Source of the DNA: Saururus chinensis
Lineage: Eukaryota > Streptophyta > Magnoliopsida > Piperales > Saururaceae
Direction of reading: 5' to 3'
Assembly: GCA_035235625.1 (NCBI GenBank)
Contig: CP141148.1
Span: 23,499,057 to 23,563,056, forward strand
Length of the DNA: 64,000 bases
Part shown: piece by piece, positions 35,752 to 48,000 of the stretch
Layout: the number at the start of each line of letters is the position of its first letter
Numbering within the stretch: the stretch's first letter is position 1
The notes under the pieces: model-generated
What the model saw: the letters and a program-made list of their open reading frames with translations, nothing else
What the model was told of the DNA's origin: nothing
Database searches by the model: none
Made by a program: the position numbers and the translations under genes

Positions 35752-36690
35752 CGACGTATAATCATATACGTCACTAATACTAAGGGTATTAGCGACGTAT
35801 ATTTGGAAGCGTTGTTAATACATTTTTTATTTTTTATTCATTTTTCAAATAAAAATTTAAAAAAAAAAATTAAAAAATATTACTCTTCATCTCCTCCCTC
35901 CCTCTCTCTCTCACTCTCTCTCCCCTCCTCCCTCTCTCTCTCTCACTCTCTCCCCTCCTCCTCTCTCTCTCCCTCCTCCTCTCTCTCTCTCTCTCTCCTT
36001 CCTCTCTCTCTCTCCCCTCCTCCTCCTCTCTCTCTCCTTCCTCACCTCTCTCTCTCCTTCCTCCTCCTCTCTCTCTCCCCTCTCTCTCCACCCTCTCTCT
36101 CTCTCCTATCTCTTTCTCTTCCCTCCCCCCTCCTCTCTCTCTCCTCCCTTCTCCCCTCTCTCTCTCTCTCCCTTCTCCATCTACTATCTCTCTCCTCCAT
36201 CTCTCTCTCTCCCTCCTCCCTCTCTCTCTCCCCCTCTCTCTCCTCCCTCTCTCTCTCCCTTCCCCCCTCTCTCTCCTCCCTCTCTCTCTCTCCTTCCTTC
36301 TCCCTCCCTCTCTCCTCCCTTCCCCCTTCTCTATCTCCCTTCCCTCCTCTCTCTCCCTTCTCCCTCTCTCTCTCCTCCTCTCTCTCTCTCCCTTCCCTCC
36401 TCTCTCTCCCTTCTCCCTCTCTCTCTCCCTCCCTCTCTCTCCCTTCCCTCCTCTCTCTCCCTTCTCCCTCTTTCTCCTCCCTCCTCCCTCCTCCCTCCTC
36501 CCTTTCTCTCCCCCTCTCTCCTCCCTCTCTCTCTCTCCTCCCTTCTCCCTCTCTCTCTCTGCTCCCTCCCCCTCTCTCCCTTCTCCCTCTCTCTCCTCTC
36601 ACTCTCTCTCCTCCCTCTCTCCACCCTCTCTCTCTCCACCCTTTCTCTCTCCTATCTCTCTCTTCCCTCCCCCCTCTCTCTTCTCTAATT
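33350..36690. repeat. Tandem macrosatellite: TA run, GCGACG palindromes, CT tract
   Basis: A unit consists of a TA run, then ATTAGCGACGTATA...CGTCGCTAATACTC modules, an AT-rich linker ending TTACTCTTCATCTCC, and 250-800 bases of CTCTCC polypyrimidine ending near CCCCTCTCTCTATTTTATA. Units start at about 33789, 34471, 35108 and 35716, preceded by a partial CT tract from 33350. Spacing is about 680, 640 and 610 bases. Ser/Leu-rich and Arg/Glu-rich frames across it are low-complexity artefacts. Confidence 0.85.
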
Positions 36691-37637
36691 TCAAAATTTT
36701 TTAAGATTTTTTATTTTTTAAATTTAATTATAAAAAGAAAAAAAATTAATTTAAAATACTAATAGCGACGTATAGGATTCTACGTCGCTATTAGTACATT
36801 TAATTAGCGACCTATAATTATATACGTCGCTAATACGTGTACTAATAGCGACGTAGAATTCTATACACCACTATTAGTATTTTATTTTAAAATAATTTTT
36901 TTATTTTTTAAATAAAAAAATTTATAAAATTTTTTAAAAAACATCAAAGTAAAATCCCTCTCTCTCACTCTCTCTCCTTCCTCACCTCTCTCTCCTCTCT
37001 CTCCTCCCTCTCCCTCCTCTCTCTCGCGTCCCTCTCCTCTCTGTCTCTCTGTCTCCCCTCCCTCCCCCTCTCTCTTTGTTATTAAATTTTTAATTTAAAA
37101 AATAGGTATTAGTGACGCATGTAACTATGCATCACTACTACTAAGGGTAATAGCGACGCATAGTTACATACGTCGCTACTAGTGCCAGGTAGTAGCGACG
37201 TATATGTATGCGTCGCTATTAGTTCATAATTTTTATTTTTTATTTAAAATTGATAAATATTAGTGACGCTTATTTATAAACATCGCTATTGTTGAAAGTA
37301 TTAGCGACGTTTGTAAAAATGCGTCGTTAATAGTTTTAATTTTTTTTTAAAAAATTTAATAGATATATCTTTTAGCGACGCTTATGCAAGCGTCGCTAAT
37401 AACCTACGTATTAGCAATGCATAAACTTAAGCGTCGCTAAAAGGTTAGGTATTAGCGACGTTTTTACTTATGCGTCGCTAATATGCTACCATTAGCGACG
37501 CTTAATATTATGTGTCGCTAATATAAGTTTTTTTATTGCGACGTTTTTTAATATGTCGTTATTAACACTTTGTAGCGACGCATTTTATTGCGACGCTTAT
37601 ATAAGCGTCACTAATACCCAATTTTGTTGTAGTGGCC

Positions 37638-40160
37638 TTACAAAAATAACTAAATGCTTTTAAATTGTGGTGTAAAAAGTTATTACTTCTCCAAGTGAGC
37701 TTTACAACAAATTTTGAGAAAGAGAAAAGCCAAAGCTTAAAAAAATAAATGCTTGTGAGACTGGTGAAAAATAGAACTTTACACATAATCTCAATTTTTT
37801 TTCTTGTTTGTTACATTAGATAAAAGATGTAGAACTTCAGAATTAATAAACAACTTAGAGTGAAATATTTTACCAAGTCCCACGAACTAAGGGGTATGGT
37901 CCACTAACTCTCAAACTATGACCTTATTAAATGGTAACCTAATTACTTGACAGATAGAGAGCTTTTGAGAACACCTCTTAGGGATCATGATGCCCCTTCT
38001 CAAAGCCCGACTAGTATCATCCTTTCTCTCTAGTTGCTCGCCACATTGTCTATACTCATTCCCACCTGACACCCAAAATCCAATATTTTCTATTTCTAGA
38101 TAGCTAAAAAGTAAAACTAAAATGGTTGAAGATGAAAATTGCAAAGGAAAAATTACAACATGTGTAAGCTTGCCCTTAATCATCCACCGCAAGACAATGG
38201 CACCCACCAACCGCTGCCTAAGAAACAAGATGTTTGTTAGATAAATCATCCTGTTATCCAAGAATTCATAATCTACTTGTGAAGGAGTAGTTTGTGTAGT
38301 ATACCAAATTAGAATATTCTTAAACGATTAAAATTCGGGGGAGAAAGAAAGACTAAGTTTGAATCAACAGAAAATCTTAAGTGACCTGAACAATCTTCAC
38401 ATTGGAGAGAGCCTTTACTTGGCTGGGAAAGTTCTCGGTCTTGGTCTAAGGTGGGTGTCCTAATGTGTAAGTTCTCTAACTTTAACCCATTTTAAGTTTT
38501 ATTTGATTATGTGATATTGTATGGTTTTGCTTAAATTGCTAGTTTGACTTAATTTTAGGTTTAAGGGTTGGTAATTATGGTTTTAACAACAATTAATTTT
38601 ATTTTTATATGTTTTAATATCAAATTTGATTTATCTATTTTTTATGAATTTTATGGGATTTTATGGTACTTTTTCCTTAATTAAGGGTGTGGACCCCACC
38701 TTGGGCCCCACGTCCACCTTGGACGGCGTGTGACTCACTCAACCCTCTAAACCTTTATTAATTTAAATCAGTGAGTTTTAGAATGATTAAACTCATTTTT
38801 AGCACCAAAATAACCCTAATTAGCCATTTAGGGCGTTTTTATCCTATTTTATAGCCCAACAATTTGCAAACATAGCCCATAATCTTACTATTTAAGGACA
38901 AACCTTAGCCACTTACCTATTTAGGGAAGGGCTATGCAAAGGAGTAGGAGGTGCTCTACCCCATTTCCCAAATAGAAAAAATCGGATTAAGGTGTGTTTT
39001 CTATCCCTAATCACCCCTAATCTTTTGATTTTGGTCTTATCATTCTTATCTTCATTTCCCCCAAATAGATTCTTAAATTCTTTCATTAAAAATATTATTT
39101 TTAATTTTGATTTTAAACCCTAAATGGGTGATTTTCATTTTTAACCAAAGGAAATCGTAGATGTCCCTGTTTTCAAGTTTATTAGTTGACTTTAATTAAG
39201 TTTTAACAAAAACCCTAATTTTTGGGTAGGATTTCTTAAGGATTGATGTTTCTTCATAGATCGAAGGGCTTCATAGAGGTAAGGGAATTTCATCTCGTAT
39301 AGTTTCATCTATTGGATTCCATGTTTGTAGGTTTATGTGGGTTCTCGCTTCATTTTGTGTTTTAATAGCAATTTATTAAAAATATGTTATTTTTTGCTAT
39401 TTTCTTGTGATAAAGCATGAAAATGATTAGAGCTATCATGTTCTATGGCTAGATTTGGATATTATGATGTTCCATTGTGATTTTAGAATTTATCTTAATT
39501 TTTTGTTTGTTTTCAGTTTGAATTTCGGAAGGTTGAAGACGAATCATGAAATGGGCAAAAAATGAATTGTTAAGAGTATTTGAATGGCCTGAATTGTGTT
39601 CGAATGGCCATCCGTTTCAACGCCTATTTGGCCAATCAAATGGCCTCACATTTGAATGGCTTGATAGGCCATTTGAATGGCCAAACGATATATTTTGTCA
39701 TTCTAGTCATTTTTACGTATTTTGGTCATTTCTTATTCTCTTCTTATAAATGTAATTCTTTAAGACTAAAATGAGTTAGTATTACATAGATTGCTACTAT
39801 AATTACATGAGAAGTATCTTTAAAATTATGATTTAGCTCAAGCATGATTAGTACTATACTTATTTAGTTTTAGTATGATATTCTACATGTTTTCAATCCA
39901 TATTTGTTGACTTCTTTATAATTTACTTGATGATTCTAGTAGATTTTTAACCATGATTATGCATATATGCTTGCAGATGCTGTGTTGATTCAGGGTAAAT
40001 TATGTTGTACATTGTTAGCTTAAGTACTAAAATAATGTTTAATAAAATGTTTTCAAATTTCGAATTGGAATCCTATTTTGTGTTAATTCATTGTTGAATT
40101 GGGCTATTTATATTTTGAATAAGTTAGTTGGACTTTAATTGAGTTTACATGTCTAAACAG
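37638..40160. other. Interior of the outer CACTA element, no gene recognised
   Basis: AT-rich DNA. A minus-strand frame at 37911-38261 (116 residues) matches nothing I know; it could be untranslated or intronic DNA captured with a gene. At 39575-39690 GAATGGCC-like words recur five times. Confidence 0.4.
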
Positions 40161-41280
40161 GCTTCAACAGGATACAACTGGAAGAGGAAGTTAAGCCCAA
40201 CTACCCAAAGCTATTTAAAAGTCAAGAATGGGCTCCTAATGGTCTAAACATGCATGGAATGGTCGAACACAACCTTGTGAACCTGTTTGATTTGAGACTT
40301 GTATGAATAGTACTAAATTATGAAAGAAGTTGATTTGGACAGATTGACACAGCCTTAGTATTTCGATCATATCTTTTTATGTATAATTTGGATTGATATG
40401 ATTCTAGTGGCAATGGAAAGAAGACTTCCGTAGCTACAAGTGCTATTTTAGGAAGAAATTCCAAAGTCCGAAGATTTATGGGTCCAATCAGACAATCAAT
40501 CAGGATGTAATCTATAGATATGATTTCATTTTCCTCTTTGAAGCAACCCCTTCTACTCCTATAAATAGAGGGGTGGACGTGATAGAAGCATCATTCTCTC
40601 CTCTTTGGAGCTCTCTTCCCCTATTTTCTTCTCTTATTTTGTAATTTTGTTTTTAGTTTTATTGTAATGGCTTTCTAAAGCTCTCAAGCTAAGGCTAGAG
40701 GTGATTTGTAACAATCTAATAGAGTTCAATTCATGTTTCATCAATGGTTTCAAGTAAGTCTTGTTTATTTGAAGTGATGTTTATTTAATATTGTTCTTCT
40801 TCTTGTTTCTTTGTGATTTGGATACATAAGATGCTTGAAGGCTCTCCTTTTTGATCTTTTGTGATTTGGATACATAGAAATCTTTAAGAGACAATGGTTT
40901 TTATCCTTCATCTATCCAAAGCATTTCTATCTTTATTTTCAATCTTAATGTTCATATCTTCCGGTTAGATAGAATTTTCATTCGATTCTAACTGAGATAA
41001 CATGATACATGAAGAACATCATTAAATGTTACAATGATCCTTAATGCCTTAGTATTTTCTCATCTTGATTTCTTAACTTTTTATTGCCTCAATACTCTTC
41101 TACTCTTTCTTTCTTAAATTTTCGTTCTTCTATTTCTTTGTAACTATTTTCTTTGTTGCACAAGGCTTTCTCTGTGGATCGACCTTGTCTACTACAATTG
41201 GCAAGTAAAAGAAATCTGAACTAGACTCTTTCATAGTCTTGGTTTGGACGTAACTACACTAGTTCTACCCACCAAGTAAA
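40160..41280 (+). mobile_element. LTR-like segment with TATA box inside the outer CACTA element
   Basis: CTATAAATAGAGGGG at 40558 is a strong TATA box, followed by a CT-rich leader and, near 41170, GCTTTCTCTGTGGATCGACC, a string often found near the U5 end of plant Ty3/gypsy LTRs. No terminal repeats or coding domains were fixed. Boundaries are approximate. Confidence 0.4.
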
Positions 41281-41349
41281 AATCTGAAGTTCATAATCCG
41301 ATTAGATAAGGAGCAATGGACTGAAGAGCAGAACGAAGAGAAAAAGAGA

Positions 41350-41545
41350 GATGGAATGGGAGGCAAACATTTCCTTTTTGGCAGATAGCCAGTGAGTTTT
41401 TGCTACCAGCAACCACAACAGAAACATTTCATATTTTAGGGCTTTGATGTTGCATACCCAATCTACCACTTCATTGTTGCGAAGGCCTAGCTGCCCATCT
41501 TCCCCAGATCCACTGTTACACCCACGCCAAGATAAAAAATGTAGC
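41350..41545 (-). pseudogene. RCC1-repeat protein fragment (captured)
   Basis: On the minus strand one frame reads SGEDGQLGLRNNEVVDWVC followed by NIKAL; in a second frame, after a shift near 41410, the text reads VVVAGSKNSLAICQKG. Together these fit one blade of an RCC1-type beta-propeller (GEDGQLG, then the AGSxxSLAI segment) as found in plant RCC1-domain and UVR8-like proteins. Only part of one to two repeats is present, with a frameshift, and no start or further blades. Its place near the right end of the CACTA element at 29620-42236 suggests capture by the transposon. Confidence 0.72.
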
Positions 41546-42236
41546 TGCAATTCTTGCGAGAGGGGGAGACAAAGACAGAGAGATAGAGAGATGATTATGC
41601 CAAGATGATGCGGTAATTGCTTTTAATGGCCATGGTGTATGTTGTTTTGGCTGATTTCTAGAGAGGGAAAGCGGCAAAGGAGAAGTACATAAGTGGGTAG
41701 CACTGAGGCACAAAGCGCAAAGAAGAAACTCGACAAGGGGTTTTTAATGAAAAGTTTTAGTATCGGCGATGGGCGAAAATCTTCAAGGAAGCCATTGTCG
41801 CAGATGGGCGAGCAAGTTAGGTGGTTGGGGAGGGAAACTAGGCTAGGGAAATAAGCTTGGGATTGGGAAGGTGGGATTTGCATGGGGAGGAGAAGGTTGA
41901 AGATGAGGGGGAGGGGGAGGGAAAATCGGGCGGGGAACAGGGGAAGGGGAGGGCAGTGGAAAAATGTGGCACCGAAGAGGGGAGGGGAGGGAAAACATGG
42001 GGGGAAGTGAAATCTTCAGCGACGGTTTTATTTTTCCATCTTAGATGATCTATAATAGCAAAGACAAAATCATTTAGCCATCGTAAATAGTGATTATGTC
42101 CAATGGCTTAAAAAGCTGTCGTAGATAATATATAACTAGCAACAACTAAATGCTTTAGCCATCGCAGATACTAACTATTAGAAATGGCTAAAGCCGTCGC
42201 TATTGTTGCATCGTTGTTGCCTATTTTTTTGTAGTG

Positions 42237-44739
42237 GATTTAGATATGAGGGGTTTTATTTGGTGATTTCTGAGTAAGGTGTTTGATTGTGAGGAGGATA
42301 GAGTAGAAAGTATGAGTATGTGAAGATTAAGAAAATCAATAAGTTGGCATGTGTGATGAGTTATGGTCATGCAACGGGGGCTAATCGAATTATGTTGCCC
42401 CAAACAGACTAGAGTTTTGGAACAGACTCACCTTTAGAGTGGTTAGAGGAAGACTATAGGACTAAAGATCTCTTGGCATAATTGTACCCGCATAATATAC
42501 GTAAATCAAAATTGAATCATAACTAAAACTAATATGATAACTTTATAAGTTTGAGACATTAGCGGTTCGACAAATTTAGTTCAGTGTTTATGTCAGTTGA
42601 TAATTAGTCAATTGTATATTTTTCATGTCTAGCCATGGTGTTATTTTGCTGGATATTGTCTTGGTATTGTATTTAAGCCCAGACATCTGATGCTCTATTA
42701 AGAGTATTGTATGTTTTTTAAGTCTTGTCTTCATGTTGTATTTAACCACAGACGTTTGATTCTCTATTGAGAAAGTTGTATGCTTCTACCCTTAGTCAGC
42801 ATTGTATGATTTAGCCCACGTGTGGCGCTGTAAGTTTTGGCCCAAATGTGGCATTATATAGTTTCCGCCATTAGTTGGCATTATATAGTCCTCCGAGTGT
42901 GGGCTTTTATACACTTAAGTAAGTAGTATCATAGATCTACTCTTACTTATTTGATCTTGTGCCCTATGAGCATAGGTGTGTCTTGCCTTCAAAAAAATCT
43001 ACAACATATAGTGCTCCCTAGAGGTTAGGGTGATGCCCAATGTGGAATTCCTTTCTTCCGATGCTCGAGCTGATTAAATGCTAATGAGCTCTAGTTGTTG
43101 ATAGTAAGTGTAAGATTCTGAGTAAGAGTAAGTTGTAAGATTCTGAGTAGGTTTGTAATTGTAAGTTTTGTAGCAGGACTGTAAGTGAGTAAGAGTAAGT
43201 TGTAAGATTCTGAGTAGGTTTGTATGTGTAACATTTTGAGTAAGATGTATGAGCAAGATGGTAAGCATAAAGATTTGAGTAAGATGGTAAGAGTAAGTGT
43301 AAGAATATTTGGTACGATAGTGTGTGTGAGCCTAGATTTGTTGAATAGTGAGATTTGGTTTTTATATATGCCCTTTTTACTTCATGTTATATTTTATGAA
43401 TGCATCTATCTACGAACTTAGCAAGTTCACTGACTCTCCTATTTAGTATGAAAATACTCATTTTTTCTCTTTTTTCGCCCCTATGTTCTAGAGGCTTATG
43501 CAAGTAATTAGCGGAGAGCTCTTGGAGATGGACTCTTGGTTCCATTAGTGGATCGATTACTATTGACTCAAGTATACTGCTAACTCATAGTGAGTCTTTA
43601 TTATTTTTCCATGATCTAATGTAATTGGTAAGATGAGAGTTGTTTATACTTTTATGGACGTGTATATTGGATTATAACTTTAGAATGTTTGTGTGACTTG
43701 GTACTCAAAGAGGTCTAGGAGGTATTTGTGTATAAGCCCATGGCTACGGAGATTTATTTTGTTTGTTTTATTTTTTATTCATGCCTTAGAATGTTTGGTT
43801 TGGTCGTATAATGATTTAGAAAATTTTATTTGGGAAAATGAATGTATAATGTTTAAAATTTATAAAAATTATTTTCACAGGTTTCGAATTTAGTCATTTT
43901 TCCTGATTTTTAACCATTATATTGCAATCGAATTTCATAAATCTTAAAGAAAAAATGTGTAAAATTCTCGGGCTAAAAGTGTGTAAAAGAAAAGCATTAT
44001 TCACACAAAATTGAAAAATAAGAGTCTCCAACATAATATGAACAATCCGACTTGAGTCTTGCATAAACCGTTGTTTTCAAATATCGCAACTTGTCTATGA
44101 CATGTTTCATTTAGGACATTATCATCTATTTTCAGTATTTTTCATCATGCTCCTTAATTATTGCAACTTTTTTTATGATGCTTATCATTTATAATGACTC
44201 TTCTCTCTGACGCTAATCATCTATTGTGTCTCTTTTCTATGACATTTTTCATCTAGGACGTTTTATCATCTATTTACGACTCTTCCTATGACCTTTGTAT
44301 CTATTCTTACTCTTTTATATGAAATTGATCATTTATTGAGACTCTTTTTATGACAATTATTTGATACTTTTCTATCACTTGATTATCCACTTGGATAGTT
44401 TTTTTGTCATGACCACACTAAAAAACACAGGCTTCACCGCCACGCATCCTCCATTTACCCTTGCCTATGGTGACCTATTACCTTCAGGAAGAGGAAATGA
44501 TGCTCAAAGTCGGAAAAGAATGAAGTGGTAGTAAAGATAAATTTGGAGGAGGGAAGGCAGAAGTGAATGCCTAACTTTGAGAAGGAAGAGGAAGTGCAGG
44601 CCGGAGTTCAGGAAGAAGAAGAAGAAGAACGGGAAAGCATTTCATGTATTAAATATTGTATGAGGTTACAGGTATCATTGTTAGATGTCTTCCTTATAGT
44701 TTTAAAAAACTTGGTGCTCCATTCGTTACGAGCAACCCT
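42237..44739. other. Intergenic DNA with degenerate tandem repeats
   Basis: No gene recognised. Repeated words include TGTGGCxxTxTAxxxTTT at 42820-42900. GTAAGAGTAAGTTGTAAGATTC near 43126 returns about 64 bases later, and TCATCTATT...GACTCTTxTTATGAC recurs every 40-50 bases at 44097-44390. This may be the continuation of the LTR-like DNA at 28260-29619 on the other side of the CACTA insertion. Confidence 0.45.
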
Positions 44740-44744
44740 CTATT

Positions 44745-45025
44745 TGTTGGAGAGAATAAGAGAAAGAGAAGAAAATAGAAGATATATAGTTTTTAATATC
44801 AAAGAACAAAGGGGTTTTTGTGTGGAGAAGATGACAACGAACAGAGAAACAATCCTCTATTTTCTTCCTATTTGCAAAATGGCAGCTCTATTCACTCAGG
44901 TAGAAGTTTTTTTTACTGTAGACATTTCAAAACCCTTACATAGAGAGAGGTATTACATAACTAAACTAACCAAAGAGTTTATGAAAATTACAAAATACCC
45001 ATTGATCATTGACCCACTTTTAACA
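44745..45025 (-). repeat. 3' LTR of the copia element
   Basis: 281 bp with TG...CA ends on the minus strand (TGTTAAAAG...CTCCAACA). It pairs with 49065-49882. Confidence 0.8.
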
Positions 45026-48000
45026 CCCCTTCTTAATTTGTAATTTTCATACGGTTTCTAAAATGTATAAACTTCTCAATTGTTACTGCTTTGGTAAACA
45101 CATTAGTTAATTGATCATTGGTCTTGATAAACTTCAACTCAACTTCACCTTTCTCCACTAGTTCTCTTATGTAATAATGTCTCAACTCAATGTGTTTTGT
45201 TCTTCCATGAAATATTGGGTTTTTAGTCATTGCAATGGCTAATATGTTGTCACAAAAAATTGTTGTTGGATATGCTTGCTCACACTTGAGATGTTTGAGA
45301 ATTCTCCTTAACCAAACCACTTCGCATGATGCACTTGAAGATGAGATGTACTCGGCTTAGGCAGAGGAGAGAGCAATAGTGTCTTGCTTCTTTGATGACC
45401 ATGATATTACCTTACTTCCCCATGTGAAGATGTTGTCAGAAGTGCTTCTTCTATCATCAATGCTACCAGCCCAATCACTATCGAAATAGCCAATCAATTC
45501 ATTCTTTTTTTTTACATTCATATTTTAGCCCAAAATGTTTTGTTCCTTTTACATGCCTCAAAATTCTCTTTGCCGCCATAAGATGAATTTTACTTGGCTT
45601 GCTCATGTACATAGCAACAATGCTCACACTATGTATAATATTGGGTCTTATATTTGTCAAGTATATCAAAGAACCGATAAGACTTCTATAAGAGGATTCA
45701 TCCACATTCATAGTCATAGGAGTAACCATTTCTTTACAATTAGTCGAATCAAACTTTTTCAACAAATCATCAATATATTTTTCTTGAGATAAGAATATTT
45801 CACCATCTTTTGGTTTCACTTAACTTCCAAGAAAATATATCATGGGTCCTAGATCGGTCATCTCATATTCTTTTTTCATTGTGTACTTGAATTCTTTTAT
45901 CATCCTTGGACTATTTCTAGTATAAATCAAATCATCAACATAAAGACAAACAATGATAAAATTATGCATACCTTCTTTCTTTCCATAGAGAGATGGCTCA
46001 CTTTGGCTTGTTTGGAATCTATTTTGTTTAAAATTCTTATCAATCTTACTATTCCATGCTCTTGGAGCTTGTTTGAGTTCATACAAAGCTTTGTTGAGTT
46101 TGTAGACTTTCACTTCCTTATCTTTGACTTTGTATCCTTGTGGTTGCTCAACATAGACCTCTTCTTCAAGCTCTCCATTTAAAAGAACGATTTGACATCA
46201 AATTGATACACTTGTAATTTCAATTAAGCGGCAAATGCAAAAATAATTCTTATAGTTTCTATTCTTACAACAGGAGCATAAGTTTCATTAAAGTCAATGC
46301 TGGGTTGTTGTGAGTACCCTTTTGGAACTAGCATTGCTTTGTGTTTTTTAATTGAGCAGTCTTCATTGAACTTTGTTTTGCACACCCATTTCAAACCAAT
46401 CACTTCTTTTTCTTGAGGTTTATCAACCATCTCCCATGTCTTTCTTAATCATATTCATCTCACTACCATTCCTTCTATCCAAACATCTTCTCTTGAAGCA
46501 TCTTCAAATTTTGTTGGATCACATGAAAAGAATGCAACATCACATTCATCATAAATTTTTTGAAGTCAACGTACCTTTATTGGAGTTGAATCATTATCCA
46601 CATTATTTGGATTAATTTGTCATTGCTTAAATATTGCCTTAAGTCATGATGCGTAGGAGGAGTTTCATACTCTTGTGATAAAGAACCATTTGATGTTTAA
46701 TGACTTGATGAAATTCCTTTTTTTGTTTTCTACATACAATTTTGAAGATCCACCATTGTTTTCTTCAAAGTTTCATGAGCCTTCTTCATCAAAGATTACA
46801 TCTATTAAGATCAACAATTCTTTTGTTTTAATATTGAAAAGCCTATAAGCCTTGGATTCTTCACTATATCAAATAAAAATATATTTTTCTCTTTTCTCAT
46901 CAAACTTGGTTCTCTTTTGTATAGAATTATAAGCATAAGCAATGCATCCAAAAAATTTAAAATTTTGAACTGCCTTTGTTGGAGACCTATTAAGGATATA
47001 GATGACCGTATTAACGGCTTCCGCCCAAAATTGGTTTGGAAGATTCTTCCCTATGAACATGTTTTTTGCCATATCCACAATGGTTATATTTCTTCTCTTT
47101 GCTACACAATTTTGTTGAGGTGTGTAGATAGTTGTTAGGTCATTCTTGATGCCACGATCTTTGCAAAAATTCTAAAATTTTCTTAATGTAAACTCACAAT
47201 CACGATCAGTCCTCAAGGCTTTCAATTTCTTTCCACTTTGATTTTCTATAAATATCTTGAATTGCACAAATATATAAAATGAATCCGATTTGGCATCTAT
47301 AATATAAACCCACATCATTCTTGTAAAATCATCTACAAAGAGTAGAAAATATATTTTCTTGTTGAATGATGGTGTGTTTGTTGGTCCACATATGTCGGCA
47401 TGAACAAGCTCAAGTGGTTCTTTTGATCTCCAAGTCGACTCCAAAAATGGTAGTCTATGTTGTTTTCTATATATGTACCACTCACAAATATTTTATTCTT
47501 GGCTAATTCTTGGAAGTCCAAAAACCATGTTCTTTTAATTGAGAAAAGTGAGACTCTTATAGTTCAAATGTTCAAACTTTAAGTTCCATAATAGAAAGTC
47601 ATCTATATGAATAACCTTCATTCCATAGTTTGCACAAATAGACATAACTAATAGAAATACCTATGTTTTATGTCATTTTGACCTTTGTTATCACTTGCCC
47701 CATGTTTTTATTAATTATAACACATTCAACTTTGTCAAAATGCACTTTATAGCCTCTTCGCATAAGTTACCCCACACTAAGCAAATTTTGTGTTAAACCG
47801 GGAACATAAAGAACATCATGAATGAGTTTAGACTCACCATTTCTTTGTTTGGATGACTATGATTCCTTTGCCCTCAACTTTTTATATTTTGTCATCTCCT
47901 AGCCTTACTTGAGAGTTGTTATTTTGTTTAAGCTTTACAAAGCTTTCTCAGTTGCCCGACATGTGATTATTACAACCACTATTTAAGTACCAAACATCCT

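Larger units (their letters stand above)
31145..37634. mobile_element. Nested non-autonomous CACTA element, 6.5 kb, TSD GCC
   Basis: Ends are CACTACAACAAAAATG and, reverse-complemented, CACTACAACAAAATTG, flanked by GCC on both sides (31142-31144 and 37635-37637), the 3-bp duplication typical of CACTA elements. Palindromic modules of the form TTAGCGACGC...GCGTCGCTAA fill the subterminal 0.6 kb on the left and 0.9 kb on the right. No transposase or captured gene was recognised. The interior is a G-rich block (31790-32990) followed by tandem CT-tract units (33350-36690). Relatives are at 1-1315 and 63580-63766. Confidence 0.85.
29620..42236. mobile_element. Large non-autonomous CACTA (En/Spm-like) element carrying host gene fragments
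   Basis: The left end is CACTACAAAAAAAAGTT and the right end, reverse-complemented, is CACTACAAAAAAATAGG; the similarity continues into AACAxCGATG. Subterminal DNA on both sides (29640-29970 and 42010-42230) repeats GCCATCGCAGA/GACGGCC-type words, as in CACTA transposons. Flanking triplets are GAA and GAT, so the 3-bp target duplication is imperfect. Inside lie a CDPK fragment, a nested CACTA element, LTR-like DNA and an RCC1 fragment. No transposase was seen, so movement would have needed a partner element. Confidence 0.7.

Noticed and set aside
33296-36762. Open frames up to 319 residues with SLSLSPPS-type text
   Set aside because: Direct translation of CT tracts; changes with tract length between units, so not a protein.
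31145-37634. Possible CRISPR-like array because of regularly spaced palindromic repeats
   Set aside because: Spacers are not unique or uniform, the repeats are subterminal CACTA modules, and the DNA is plant nuclear.
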